A stretch of 57,539 bases of DNA from a bacterium (lineage in GTDB: Bacteria; SZUA-182; DTGQ01): positions 1 through 57,539 of the forward strand of contig JAILZY010000015.1 of the NCBI GenBank assembly GCA_023512255.1, in the 5' to 3' direction. Position 1 is the stretch's first letter, and every line of letters starts with the position of its first letter. Shown one piece after another: positions 8,401-17,700 of the stretch. The notes below the pieces were generated by a model. It made no database searches and was not told where the DNA came from. It saw nothing but the letters and a program-made list of their open reading frames with translations. Both the position numbers and the translations under genes were made by a program.

Positions 8401-9042
8401 GATCGGCACACTGGTAATTTTCTGATAGTCCTGACCAGGCCTTAGCGTCCGATACAGGTGGTATCCACGGATTGAGTCCGAGGTGCCTTCCTCCCAAAAG
8501 AGCTTGATGCGGCTGTCAGCACCAATGGCCATAAAGCCGGCGGGCGGTAGAATAGTGGGCGTGGCAAAAACAAGCTCTGAGGGAGGGCTCTCATTGCCGC
8601 TAAAATCAACCGCCTTGACAATGTAGTAATAGGTCTGACCATTTTTAAGCCCGCGATCAATAAAAGAGCACTCAGAGACAAGCTCTTTATTGATCTTCTC
8701 GTTCTGCTCCTGTCGGCTGGTTCCTCGATAGATATTGTATCCGGCAAGATCCACCAGAGGTGTTCCATCCACATTTTTCGTGGGTGCAATCCAGGAAATC
8801 TGTATCTGCCCATCTCCTCCTATAGCCCGAATAGCCCAGGCCGAAGAAGAAAAAAGCACTATCCACCACAGGCTAGCCATCAAAAACAAAAAGCTTCCCA
8901 TAAAAAGAAGCACTCCTCTACTAAGGAGCGCTCCTCTCCCTGCCCCTCGGCCAAATCCACGACTATAACAACCAGCAGACTCTGACAAAGGCGGCTTATC
9001 CCCTCTCGGTCTCAAACTCTTGTCCAGATTCGTGATCAACAT
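5413..9042 (-). CDS. exported FN3/Ig-like repeat protein with C-terminal lipoyl-like domain
   Basis: This protein of about 1209 aa has an N-terminal membrane/signal segment (GVLLFMGSFLFLMASLWWIV, cleavage near SSSAWA). Three fibronectin type III domains follow (residues ~70-350, each ending near ATP), then a GEPGCQASFTIEG-type Ig-like domain, a fourth FN3, two more Ig-like domains of that kind, and three invasin/Big_1-like domains (~740-1110). The last ~70 residues look like a biotinyl/lipoyl domain: WLKTEGDEVRRGEPLARIEI, then LKAPGDGRLVKI and GEEVLIGQTIG. The usual DKA lysine position reads ERH, so modification is unlikely. The start was set at the ATG of 9042, with GAGGAG 11 nt upstream; a TTG at 9048 is the alternative. 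It is last in the cytochrome cluster and is inferred to be a surface scaffold. Confidence 0.8.
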   Translation of the reverse strand: MLITNLDKSLRPRGDKPPLSESAGCYSRGFGRGAGRGALLSRGVLLFMGSFLFLMASLWWIVLFSSSAWAIRAIGGDGQIQISWIAPTKNVDGTPLVDLAGYNIYRGTSRQEQNEKINKELVSECSFIDRGLKNGQTYYYIVKAVDFSGNESPPSELVFATPTILPPAGFMAIGADSRIKLFWEEGTSDSIRGYHLYRTLRPGQDYQKITSVPIECTYFEDHEVKNGLRYYYVITSVGEDGMESPRSEEREATPMANPVEPSDLKATYELGKVRLEWPASSDPQVVGYNVYRRESLEEKQFQKLTEKPLTSTSYVDEAVEENKRYLYSVVSVNKEGRESLFPLEVSCYTQALYIASISEDTQGKPKKAGDIITLIMRGEPGCQASFTIEGLTENQPMRETGPGVYYQEFTVPSGINLSQAPVWGCLADPQGNRSMKKAAGTISIKNDPPPPVLSLNGKVNTYGQPELSWTLPAEGSFSAVEVIRSPSAVDPNFPPPSYVLVKRGISSYVDDKAESGAVYYYAVRTVDEAGNRSKLSEPVRIDLAQYSDSPAIFSVTDDTLGIPVKTGRIVTIKVEADRGCEAYYSIEGVVPWTALEEVRPGVYRGEYKVRASDRAEEAALVARVSDRAGRQRLGKGAKPLRINVQVDDQEPPVISKLSHNGSRIAGISGKLVAGDQLEVILSGEPGAIAFFSLGAEGKKIPMQESRFIQGEYQGSYVIQIGDDADKIAVFGYLSDQAGNLTTKSSEETLSIDTRSVITVSAQKQELRADNKSQAKLTMEIKDVNGNPVSGHHVALTLATTDEYTDVIGGGNFGQEIDGKLAIDFEGVTDSLGRCEATYTAGFAAKTALIIAKDLDSGQAGVGYITSFIESSLDIWLRSRQRNRALAAAAAGPGDAARMILSADPPKITADGRSRSRISVRLLDSQGKPVSKKYRVSFSLADGEVAEEGSLQPQSLITDSAGAGYIFYQAGKNIGTVTISAVASRLENPDGAPYLEDSVSIILMSDAPAKLIMTALPDACLEADSDEVAEIALTVTDINENPNPQAIIQLRLQDEQGRLSRNGELSASTLQTNRNGQASCTYRAGREPGLVQIRGRVSSEPPKQRELRRARGSLFVPLCRVQEDEEEGKPRERDDLMDSLKDVRGRLLEWLKTEGDEVRRGEPLARIEIERHGQILLKAPGDGRLVKIKILRGEEVLIGQTIGFVELSEE

Positions 9043-9097
9043 GGCCAATCTTGCTCCTCAATCATGTTTTGTTTTTGTGCTGGCAGCTCTCTTTGCG

Positions 9098-10705
9098 TTA
9101 TTTAGGTGGCTCAGGAGCCACGGTATCCTTTTCCCCTGATCCGCTCCCTCCTTTTCGGGCGAGCAGAGGAACAAATTTCAGATGACAGGAGGTCGTATTG
9201 CAACTTATATTCGTTTTGATCTTGACCGGATTATGAATGTGAGTGATACTGTGGCAGCCACCTGCTGGGTCATTGATAAAACAGCTTGAGGCACCATCCA
9301 CTGAGGTGATCACGCCGGTTGCGGTGGCCGGACTCCCCACAGCTTGATATCCTCCGCCAGCGGGAAGAGGGCTGACTACGGCTGAATTAGCCAGCAGCCA
9401 GTCTTTCAAGATATGTCCTCGCTGAACACCGATAATTCCACTGGTTGTCTTCCCAACATATGTCCCCAGAGTGCCGTGGGGATCGTGGCAGTAAGTGCAG
9501 GAGGCATTCTTTAAGTGGGTAAAGTGGCCATTTATAATATTATACGGTTTTATTCCGGTCTTAACCAGATGACAGGTACTGCAGCCGCCCGTAGCCGGTG
9601 TATGAGTATGAGGATAGTAGAAATTGGATGCGGTCAAGAGCGGATCGTAATATTTATTGTTAAGCTCAAAGGAAATATTCGGCGCCCCAGGCCAGGGAGG
9701 ATTAGGAGGAGTGAAGATATCTGGAGCATGGCATTCCAGGCAGAAGAGGTCCACAGCTGGAACTCCAGCGGCATTGACATTGCCAACAAAGAAGGGCGAT
9801 CCTGAGATCGGATAGCCAGCCAGGCCGATAATGGGCAGCGTCGCCTGAGGAACCGGCGTAACCGGATATAACTCCGCCTTTGAGTAAGGATCGGAAATCG
9901 GATGTCCGGCTTCCACAGTGGTATCGTGGTGCGGATTATGGCAGTCACAGCAGCCGATTACATTAGTCGGCACACCGCCAAGCAAGACCCCCTCGATATG
10001 ATGATGTGATGGATTTGAAGGATCGAATTCAGTGGCCTTTTCTGGATGACAGCCGCTCATATAACAAAGCCTAGGCTGCTCAAGCATGAGCATGCTCTTG
10101 AAGTTTGATCCGTGGTATTTGTGGCAGTCAAGACAGCGCAGATTTCTCCTGCGGTTTTGAGCATGGCCGCAGGGCAGACTCCACAGGGGAGCAATGATCC
10201 GACCCGGGGAGACCACTCCGTTGACACTGAACCAGACCGGCGGATTTGCCGGATCATTGGGGAGATCATGGCAACTTAGGCAAAAATTGTTGGTCATGAT
10301 CGGATCCCCATTATAGGGATAGGCATCCAGAGGATCAGGATCGCGCAGCAGAACCACACCCCGGGTATGGTTGAGCAGATAATTATGGCAGGCACAGCAG
10401 TCCTGCCGAATGGCTTTCACCTTGGTAACCATATCGACCGGGGTCGAAGAGGCTACGGCATTGGGGTGATGATCGGCAAAATTAGTGAACAGACTGGCCT
10501 GAAAATCATGACAGCCCGTGCAGCTCAAAGGAGGGCTTGTGGGCGGAGGCAGCGGTACCTGCTGCGCCTCAGCCAAAAGAGTATGCACGATGGCATATCC
10601 CAAAATCCCTATACCGACCAACAAGGCGCTCCAGCCCAAGATCTTGATTCCCTTCTTGAATGAATAATTTTTTCTATGCCCGCTTACCTTCAAAGCAATC
10701 TTCAT
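9098..10705 (-). CDS. multihaem c-type cytochrome, 8 CXXCH plus two CX4CH
   Basis: This 535-aa exported cytochrome has a hydrophobic signal/anchor at residues ~20-48 (ILGWSALLVGIGILGYAIV). Eight CXXCH haem motifs are visible (CTGCH, CCACH, CLSCH, CLDCH, CCDCH, CLECH, CSTCH, CTYCH). Two wider motifs, CYMSGCH and CNTTSCH, could also bind haem. A further C-(8)-CH is doubtful. CHNPHH and CHDPHG pairs are of the doubled-CXXCH type. The C terminus ends in a GSGSGEK linker and DTVAPEPPK, which resembles the start of an FN3 domain. The gene lies between the 21-haem cytochrome (40 bp upstream) and the FN3 protein (55 bp downstream). I infer a role in electron transfer outside the inner membrane. Confidence 0.9.
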   Translation of the reverse strand: MKIALKVSGHRKNYSFKKGIKILGWSALLVGIGILGYAIVHTLLAEAQQVPLPPPTSPPLSCTGCHDFQASLFTNFADHHPNAVASSTPVDMVTKVKAIRQDCCACHNYLLNHTRGVVLLRDPDPLDAYPYNGDPIMTNNFCLSCHDLPNDPANPPVWFSVNGVVSPGRIIAPLWSLPCGHAQNRRRNLRCLDCHKYHGSNFKSMLMLEQPRLCYMSGCHPEKATEFDPSNPSHHHIEGVLLGGVPTNVIGCCDCHNPHHDTTVEAGHPISDPYSKAELYPVTPVPQATLPIIGLAGYPISGSPFFVGNVNAAGVPAVDLFCLECHAPDIFTPPNPPWPGAPNISFELNNKYYDPLLTASNFYYPHTHTPATGGCSTCHLVKTGIKPYNIINGHFTHLKNASCTYCHDPHGTLGTYVGKTTSGIIGVQRGHILKDWLLANSAVVSPLPAGGGYQAVGSPATATGVITSVDGASSCFINDPAGGCHSITHIHNPVKIKTNISCNTTSCHLKFVPLLARKGGSGSGEKDTVAPEPPK

Positions 10706-10745
10706 CTCCTCACCTAAATTTTTTATCGGTCAAAAGCAGACCTTT

Positions 10746-13700
10746 CTAAGGGATAGCCGGCAGAGGCCAGGGCACCGCGGGTAAAACCGCAGGCGGCAGC
10801 GCCTGTGGGGCAACAAGCAGCTTTCGATATTCGGCATCAAGCAGCGGATTGGGCATCCAGTCAGGCAGCGGAGGTGAAGGAAGTGTTGGTGGAGTTGGGC
10901 GCTTGACAGCCAAAGACCAACTTGGGGTTGGATTGATCAGATTCGGAGCCTCATCTGGATCCCCTACCAGAGGATTATGGCATCCCACAAAGCAGGTCTG
11001 CTCAATAGGATTGTATAAGGCCGGCAATCCCGGATAGCTCATCTTGGTCGGATACTCTCCGGTTAGCCGGGGAAAACCAAACAGGGGGTTAAAATCAACA
11101 CTGACTTTCGAGCGGATGAAAACAGGGTTAACCACCGTAGCCCCACCCGCATTGTGCAGACAGCCGATATGGCAGGTCAGACAGTCATATCGGCAATTGA
11201 ACACGTGAACCGAATGGGCTCCGGCCCCGCCCGGATAGTTCTCATCCGTATCGCCGGGCCCAGACCAGCCATTGCCAGTGGTTGTCGGCGGGAAGCTGTG
11301 GCAGTCAATGCAAAATACCGTAATCCGGTTATGCTGATGACAATCGGTGCAGGCGTAGGCCCCTAGGCTAGAGTGCTCATAGACGGTCGGGGTCGGTGGG
11401 GTAATCGGCAGCGGACTTCCCCAGGATGGATTTACGGCCACAAATGGGACCGAGGTCGGCCCAAGGCCGCTTGAGGGCTGATACGACCAGCCGTGACAGT
11501 TGACGCAGATCAGGCGGCTTTCGGTGCTGTTGCGCTGCTCTTTATGATAGGCCATATTGCGACTGGCATAGAATCCGGCATTGACCTTGCCGCCGAGCAC
11601 CTCCTTAATGAAAGCCTGGTTTTGGGTCTTAGCCTTGGTCCATCCCCGATGAGGATCATGACAGTCACTGCAGGCTAGCTTATCACCCTTCATAATGCCA
11701 CCTCCCGCTATCGGCGACTTGATATAGTGGCCGCCAGTTTTAAACCCATAGGGAGGTACATTTTGTAGCCAGAGAGGAGCCACCTCATAGTAGCCGATCA
11801 GCTCTCCGCCAGGCATATCGGTGAAGGCTATATCCTGAGGGATAAACTCTCCGTAGGCAGCCAGCGGAGGATCATCATTACACCGAGAGTGACAATCGTA
11901 GCACAAGATAGTGTCGCCAAGGGTATAGGCGGGATTAATTCTCTGCTGGAAACAGCTCTCTTCGGCAGCAAGACTTCGAGCCCACATGATCGGCTTGCCA
12001 TTCCAGGTTATTCCTGCCGCAGCATTGTGCGGCACATGGCAGGCCGAGCATACGCCCTTTTGGCCGATCTTGCAGCCAAGCCGATAGCCGGGTGAAAAAT
12101 CATGGGGAGAGTTGACGATACCCGAAACCCCAGGATGGCAGCGGATGCACATATCGCTGCCTGAGGGATCAAAGTAGTTGTCTATGACCAGGAGATTGCC
12201 GTGATTGCCCGGGGCCGACACCCCGTCAAGGGAATGGGGAAAATCAGCCCATCCGTCAAAGGTAGTTGACGCCGCGTGAACACTGTGGCAGGTCAGACAA
12301 ATGACCCGTCCAACAACCGGAGCCTCGCCGGCAGGGGTGAAGGTAACCCCTCCTTTTTCACCGCTCAGGCCAGTAGTAAATTCAGGCAGCCAGGTGGTGC
12401 TGGTTGTGCCGGAGACAAGATTTGGCCCTCGCCCAAGCGGATGATTGAGCAGAGGATCAACAAACATGGTACTACCGGGAGCAGTATGACACTCCTCGCA
12501 AAATCCCATGGCCACATAGGGAGACTGGGTTCCGCGCAGGTAGGGAGAGCGGGGATTTGAGCGATTATTGTGAACATCATGACAAGTTCCACAGTAGATG
12601 AGCCCGGCGCTTACTCCGTAATCATCCAGGGTAGCCAACCCCGGCCCATCCGACAGCGGAAACTTGCCGCCTGGCCGGATATTAATGGCCGTAGTCTCGC
12701 TCTTTGGGGCAGTAGCAAAGCGATGACTGAATCTGATACTGCCTGGGATATTCCTCTCTGCCGGATCAAGACTTCGGGGAGGAATCAGTTTCGAGCCAAG
12801 AAGCCCCGGCCCCTTGACAATAACAGAGCGGCCATGACAGCCAAAGCACATATCTTCATAGTCAAATAAATCAATATCATTCCACTTGTCTGCCCAGGCC
12901 AGATTCATAGGCGGAACCCTCATCAGAGCATCAAGATCAGGGGTCAAAATCTCTCCCCGCTGGGTTCCGTCTATATTTTGTCCGTCATGGATAAAGTGGC
13001 AAAGCATACAATTTCCGCAACCAGTCTCTTTTTGGACATTGGCTTTGGTTTCTGGATCCTTTACGGTTATAAGACGCTTGACTGGCGAGGTCCCGACCGT
13101 CTGATGATGCCCCTGCCCTTCATCTCCCAGATTGTAAGCGCTCTTGTCTGGATGACAGACGCAGCAAAAGAGGGCCGAATCTTGCGAAAAATCCCACCGC
13201 AGAAAATTATTATTCCGATCGCCCTGATGGAATCCATTATGGCAGGAAACACAGGTCAGCTCGCCAGCCTTGTTCATCAGGGATTGACCACATCCCCTGG
13301 CCCGGGGAATCTTCCCGAAAACGGCCTGAGTGCCCATTGGATGATGCTCGCGAGGAGTCGGGCTATCATCGCCATGAATAGTGGTTGCACCTGCTGGCCC
13401 CCATTGGGCCGCACCCTGAGGGCCATGACAGCCATAGCAGAGAGAGGATGGAAAATCTCCCGTACTACCATCGTCAATTCGCGGCACATTGGGTTTGGCC
13501 ACAAAGGGTACAGGCACTACCTCCTTGATGAAAATTTTGCGGCCAATGACTTCATTATCAGAGATAAGGGTTGCCCCTCGGTGGGGATGATGGCAGTCCA
13601 GACAGTCATTGTCCGGTGCATGGAGATTGCCGTGGCACTCGATGCAAAATTCCTTCCTCCGGCCAGGCGCGCCAACATTTCCATCCTTGGTGCGAAGGTA

Positions 13701-14318
13701 GTCACTGCCCGGCTGGTAGACTCCCGATGAGTCTCCGTGGGGATTGTGGCAGGAGCCGCAATAGAAGCCGCTCCCTCCCCGCTGATAGTTGAGATTCGCT
13801 CGACCATGGGCGGTTCCTTCCCTGACCGATGGCACAGTATCCCAGTCTTCGGGATTTAACGGGAAAATCTTCTTGTTGATACTGCCAACCAACTTCAGAC
13901 TGGCCGCCAGGGGATAGTCGCCTGGTTTGACCGCGGCTGCACCGTGCATGACATGGTCTTCAAAGTTTTTCCGGGAAAAAACATCCCGAAGACCGCTATA
14001 AGCACCGCCTGAGCCGTCATGACATGAATAGCAAAGCCCGCGTACTCCACCAAAGGTGGCATTTTCTGGATCCGGGATATCTTTGGCCCAGATCTTCGGC
14101 CCCTTTCCTCCATGAGGTATATGACAGATGGCGCAAGCACCTCGGTAAGCCCCCCGATCAACACCCTCCATATTCGGATCAAAGAAATGCGGCCCACACA
14201 CAGCTAAGGAGACTGAAGGGAAGACAAGGTGAAAGCAGCAGAAAACCACCATAGCCGTAATGGCCGAATAGAGAAAGATATAGGAAAAATTTTTCATAAT
14301 TCGGTCAGCTTTTTTCAC
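10746..14318 (-). CDS. giant multihaem cytochrome c, 21 CXXCH plus one CX3CH
   Basis: This 1190-aa protein has a signal peptide (FSYIFLYSAITAMVVFCCFHLVF, cleavage near SLAV). I count 21 CXXCH motifs plus TCFVGCH, a CX3CH variant, near the C terminus. Many are doubled-CXXCH type (CHIPHGG, CHNPHGD, CHVPHNA, CHDPHRG). Motif order and intervening sequence match the first 19 haems of the 26-haem protein upstream: both have NLAW.D...D...DYED/DFED then CFGCH, and YCG.CHDVH then SPY..... GFC..CH. The tail is a Pro-rich low-complexity stretch. The start is GTG at 14318; an ATG seven codons later is possible. No porin or propeller domain is present, so it is a haem-wire type protein, and the extracellular location is inferred. 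Confidence 0.92.
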   Translation of the reverse strand: MKKADRIMKNFSYIFLYSAITAMVVFCCFHLVFPSVSLAVCGPHFFDPNMEGVDRGAYRGACAICHIPHGGKGPKIWAKDIPDPENATFGGVRGLCYSCHDGSGGAYSGLRDVFSRKNFEDHVMHGAAAVKPGDYPLAASLKLVGSINKKIFPLNPEDWDTVPSVREGTAHGRANLNYQRGGSGFYCGSCHNPHGDSSGVYQPGSDYLRTKDGNVGAPGRRKEFCIECHGNLHAPDNDCLDCHHPHRGATLISDNEVIGRKIFIKEVVPVPFVAKPNVPRIDDGSTGDFPSSLCYGCHGPQGAAQWGPAGATTIHGDDSPTPREHHPMGTQAVFGKIPRARGCGQSLMNKAGELTCVSCHNGFHQGDRNNNFLRWDFSQDSALFCCVCHPDKSAYNLGDEGQGHHQTVGTSPVKRLITVKDPETKANVQKETGCGNCMLCHFIHDGQNIDGTQRGEILTPDLDALMRVPPMNLAWADKWNDIDLFDYEDMCFGCHGRSVIVKGPGLLGSKLIPPRSLDPAERNIPGSIRFSHRFATAPKSETTAINIRPGGKFPLSDGPGLATLDDYGVSAGLIYCGTCHDVHNNRSNPRSPYLRGTQSPYVAMGFCEECHTAPGSTMFVDPLLNHPLGRGPNLVSGTTSTTWLPEFTTGLSGEKGGVTFTPAGEAPVVGRVICLTCHSVHAASTTFDGWADFPHSLDGVSAPGNHGNLLVIDNYFDPSGSDMCIRCHPGVSGIVNSPHDFSPGYRLGCKIGQKGVCSACHVPHNAAAGITWNGKPIMWARSLAAEESCFQQRINPAYTLGDTILCYDCHSRCNDDPPLAAYGEFIPQDIAFTDMPGGELIGYYEVAPLWLQNVPPYGFKTGGHYIKSPIAGGGIMKGDKLACSDCHDPHRGWTKAKTQNQAFIKEVLGGKVNAGFYASRNMAYHKEQRNSTESRLICVNCHGWSYQPSSGLGPTSVPFVAVNPSWGSPLPITPPTPTVYEHSSLGAYACTDCHQHNRITVFCIDCHSFPPTTTGNGWSGPGDTDENYPGGAGAHSVHVFNCRYDCLTCHIGCLHNAGGATVVNPVFIRSKVSVDFNPLFGFPRLTGEYPTKMSYPGLPALYNPIEQTCFVGCHNPLVGDPDEAPNLINPTPSWSLAVKRPTPPTLPSPPLPDWMPNPLLDAEYRKLLVAPQALPPAVLPAVPWPLPAIP

Positions 14319-14736
14319 AGGTAATGAGCTTCTCTTACTCTATCCTTCAAGCGGCAGAAAATAACCTGCAGGCTATTGCCTATGCGGCCAGCCTCAAGCT
14401 GCCATCAAAAAGTAAGGTATTATTTTTAAGGTTAAATCTGACACAGCGATAGGTTATTATGCAAGTTTAGTTCCTGTGCCCTGGGGAGTAGCTTTTTTAT
14501 TATTTTAACCTACTGTGAAAAAAACTACAATATGTTTTACATGCTGGCAGGATTTTAATCTCCTAGAGAATGCCAAAAAGAGAATCGCTCTTATATATCA
14601 GACACCATAAGCCCTCGAAGGAGCTTAGCTCTTATTAGGGTTATGTCTCTCAATGGTAGCTAATAAATAAATAAGAGCGAAGAGAATATCGAAGGGAGCG
14701 ATTTTTGATTTTTAACCCTCTCGCTCTTGTCCACAC
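14319..14736. other. intergenic region between the two giant cytochrome genes
   Basis: This is non-coding. It separates the 26-haem gene from the 21-haem gene, which read in the same direction. It is AT-rich, with short inverted pieces (AAGAGCGAAGAG with CTCTCGCTCTT, 14673-14727) that could terminate or attenuate upstream transcription. No convincing promoter was identified. The 21-haem gene may have its own promoter here. Confidence 0.4.
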
Positions 14737-14788
14737 CTGTCACCTTACTCACTCTCAGCTGTCACCTTACTCACTCTGGCGACTCAGG
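14737..14788. repeat. tandem duplications at the end of the 26-haem gene
   Basis: CTGTCACCTTACTCACTCT occurs at 14737-14755 and again at 14759-14777. TCTCACTCTGGCG pieces repeat into the last codons. On the minus strand this duplicates the stop-codon neighbourhood (GCCAGAGTGA). Confidence 0.8.
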
Positions 14789-14792
14789 TTTC

Positions 14793-17700
14793 TCACTCTG
14801 GCGGCTCCGGTGCCGTCCGATCCATAAGTGGACGAGGATAGTAGCGGTAATTTCCACCCACCCGCTGCAGCTTGCCATGACATTCCCAGCAATAAAGGTC
14901 TAGGTAATTATCAAGGCTGTCATCATAGACCCCATATTCTCTGCTGCCAATAGAGCCATATTCTTCCCCTTCCTCATCTATCCGATGCTCGATCGCCAGG
15001 TCATCTCGGGTCATAGAGATGTAGTGGGACCCATGCGGATTATGGCAGGCCGTGCAGGAGGGCCGGGAGTCCAATATTCCGTCCCGATCCGAATCCCAGA
15101 AGGCGTAAGGCCTCTCCTTGACTATGCTTGTGCCGGCATGGCATCGGCTCGAATAGCAGGTCTGCCTTCTGCGGTTATTGCTACTGCTGCTGCCTTGTGG
15201 CTGTGGTCTTATAATCGCGTTCGGATCGATAACAGCATCCGGCAGCGAGAGATGATTCCAGTGAAGATTGTATCTGCGCATGGGAAAGAGCTTGCTAAAA
15301 TCAATAGTTATGCCCTGTCCCATCTTTCTCAGAGGATAGATCCCGTGCTCATCTGCGTTACTGAAGCTGGTCAGGGGATAGGTATTAACATTAAGATTTA
15401 CATAAGGATTATGATTGTCAGTATAATCCCAATACCCTGGCGGGAGCCCAATAATGGAAGCCTCCTTATGACAGCTAAAACAGAGAGTAAAATCGGTGCT
15501 GCGATATTCTTCCGACCTGCGGGGTAGCTCAAGAGGCAGCCTCAGCCGGAATTTGTTAGCCTGCCAATTTTTGAAATTCTTCTTTTTCTCTCGCTGGCTA
15601 TTAACGATGTGTCTGGCCTGCGGCGCATGGCAAGCAGTGCAGTCAAGCCCAGCGCCTCCCCGGCCTGATTGCTCATAATTTCCTCCCTTAGGCAACCCAT
15701 GCCCACTGATATAAAATCCACTGCTTCGATCCGTCGGATCACCTAGGATATTAGGGGCCTGAACCCATAGTGTCTCCGGCAGACTGGGATTTTGGATCCG
15801 GGATGGCTGATCATCATGGCAGCTAATGCACCACTCCTCCTTGCCCGACTTAAGTTGCCAGTCTGTTTGCTCCTTATCGTATACGCCCTTTTTCCAGGAA
15901 GCCTTGGCTCCATTGGTGGCTGAATTCCCATTCACTCCGTCATAACGCCCCCACCGACTGTGGCAGATATCGCAAACGCTGGTTTCGGCCAGGGGTTTCC
16001 CATCGTTAAAGATTAATTTGCCGGCCTTAAAGTAAAGCTCCGGAGAGTGGCAGATATCGCAATTTCGGCCTGAGACGGCAGCGCCTCCCTGGGTTTGTTG
16101 ATGAAGTAAGATCGAATCCTCCCCGCCAGCCAACAGGCTTCTGAAGTGGAATTCATGAGTGCCCGGCCCAGTGCGGGGGGATTTTGGCACAGCCATTCGA
16201 TTGTGGAGATGGCACTTGGTGCAGGGGGTGCTATGTTCGGCTGCCGTATGCTCAACCAGCCTGAGTTTATCCTGCGAGGGGGTTTTCACAATTTCTACTC
16301 CGAAGAGTCGCACCGGTGTATTCTTCGGCAGATCTGACTCAGAATAGCCATGGCAGGCGGCACAGATTTCCCGGCCTGTTCCGGTTCCGTTGCGGCTGTT
16401 TCTGCTTGCTCGAAGTCTGTCTGAGGAGCTCGTCCCCAAGGGGGAGCGTAAAAAGGCCTCATTGCCGCCAGGCCGATTGTGCGGATCGTGGCAGAGGCTG
16501 CACGAGAGCTTGTCACCGGTATTGATGCCGTTAGTAGTTTCAGTTAGGCCGACTGTCTTTATGTAATGTCCGCCGGTCTCCATCCCTTCGGGAGGAAGAT
16601 CACCCAAGCCACTTTCGCCTATGCTCCCTGGTGGAATAGTCTCATAAAAACCAACCTTTGAGTTCTTGCCAGGACCATCGCTGAAGGCAATATCCTGGGG
16701 CGGGGAGAGAAAGGCATTGATCGGCGGATCATCATCAACCGTATAATGATCATCATGGCAGTCATAGCATAGCAGACTTACCCCTAAGGTATAGTTTGGC
16801 CTCTTAGTTTGGCTAAATATTTTACGCTCTTGGGCTAGACTGCGCGACCAGAGCCTGATCTTTTCCGAAGATCCGTGGGGAAGATGACAAGCCGCACAGA
16901 CACCACCAGTCGAAGAGCCTAGGTTAAGATTAGAAAAATCATGCCGCGAGCCGACAATGCTCTCATAAGGAGTATGACAGCCGCGGCAGAGGTCGCTTCC
17001 CTCTTGTGATGAAAAATTATCCACCACCAAAAGCTTACCATGAGACCTTCCCTCTGCTCTGCCAGCGGCCGCACTGGAAGCTAGCTTGATCTGGCCGCTT
17101 GGGCTGGTTTTGGCCGCATGGATACTATGGCAGCTCAGGCACAGAAGCTGGCCGCTTGGGCTCTCGTCAGAGGTGATTCCATAAGGCAGGCCGCTCTTTC
17201 CTCCGTAGGCAAAGCGAGGAAATCTCTCATCAGTGATCCCTGGTCTGGGGAAGACATTGACCGGATGGCTCGATTGCCCTCCGGCCGGAAGCTCGCTGTG
17301 GCAGCGGGCGCAAAAGCCGCTGCCCCGGTAGGGAGAATCCTTGCCCCTCAGATAGGGAGGATTGGCGCTCTTGTGGACATCGTGGCAACTTCCGCAATAA
17401 ATCTTCCCCTGCCCTGCTCCGTAATCATCCACTACCTTAAGCTGATCCCCATCAGAAATCGGCAGAGTCGGATGAATTTTCTCCGAAGGGACAGATGAGA
17501 TTCGATGGCTGAAGTATTTGTCAGGCTGTAGCTTAGCTCCCTTTGCTCCGCTGCCCTTCATGTAGAGATCGCGGCTGTGGCAGCCAAAGCAAAGGTCCTC
17601 AAAGTCTTCTGTGTCTGTATCATCGGCCTGATCAGACCAGGCCAAATTGACCGGATCAGGCCTAAGGAGAGCCTCAGTGGCCGGGACCTTGCGGCTTCCT

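Noticed and set aside
9255-9300. CFINDPAGGCH as an eleventh haem site in the 8-haem cytochrome
   Set aside because: Eight residues between the cysteines exceed normal haem-attachment spacing; it may be a disulfide or structural motif.
12978-13730. 250-codon plus-strand open frame inside the 21-haem gene
   Set aside because: It lies opposite a cytochrome with dense CXXCH motifs; its composition is that of the complementary strand and no domain is visible.
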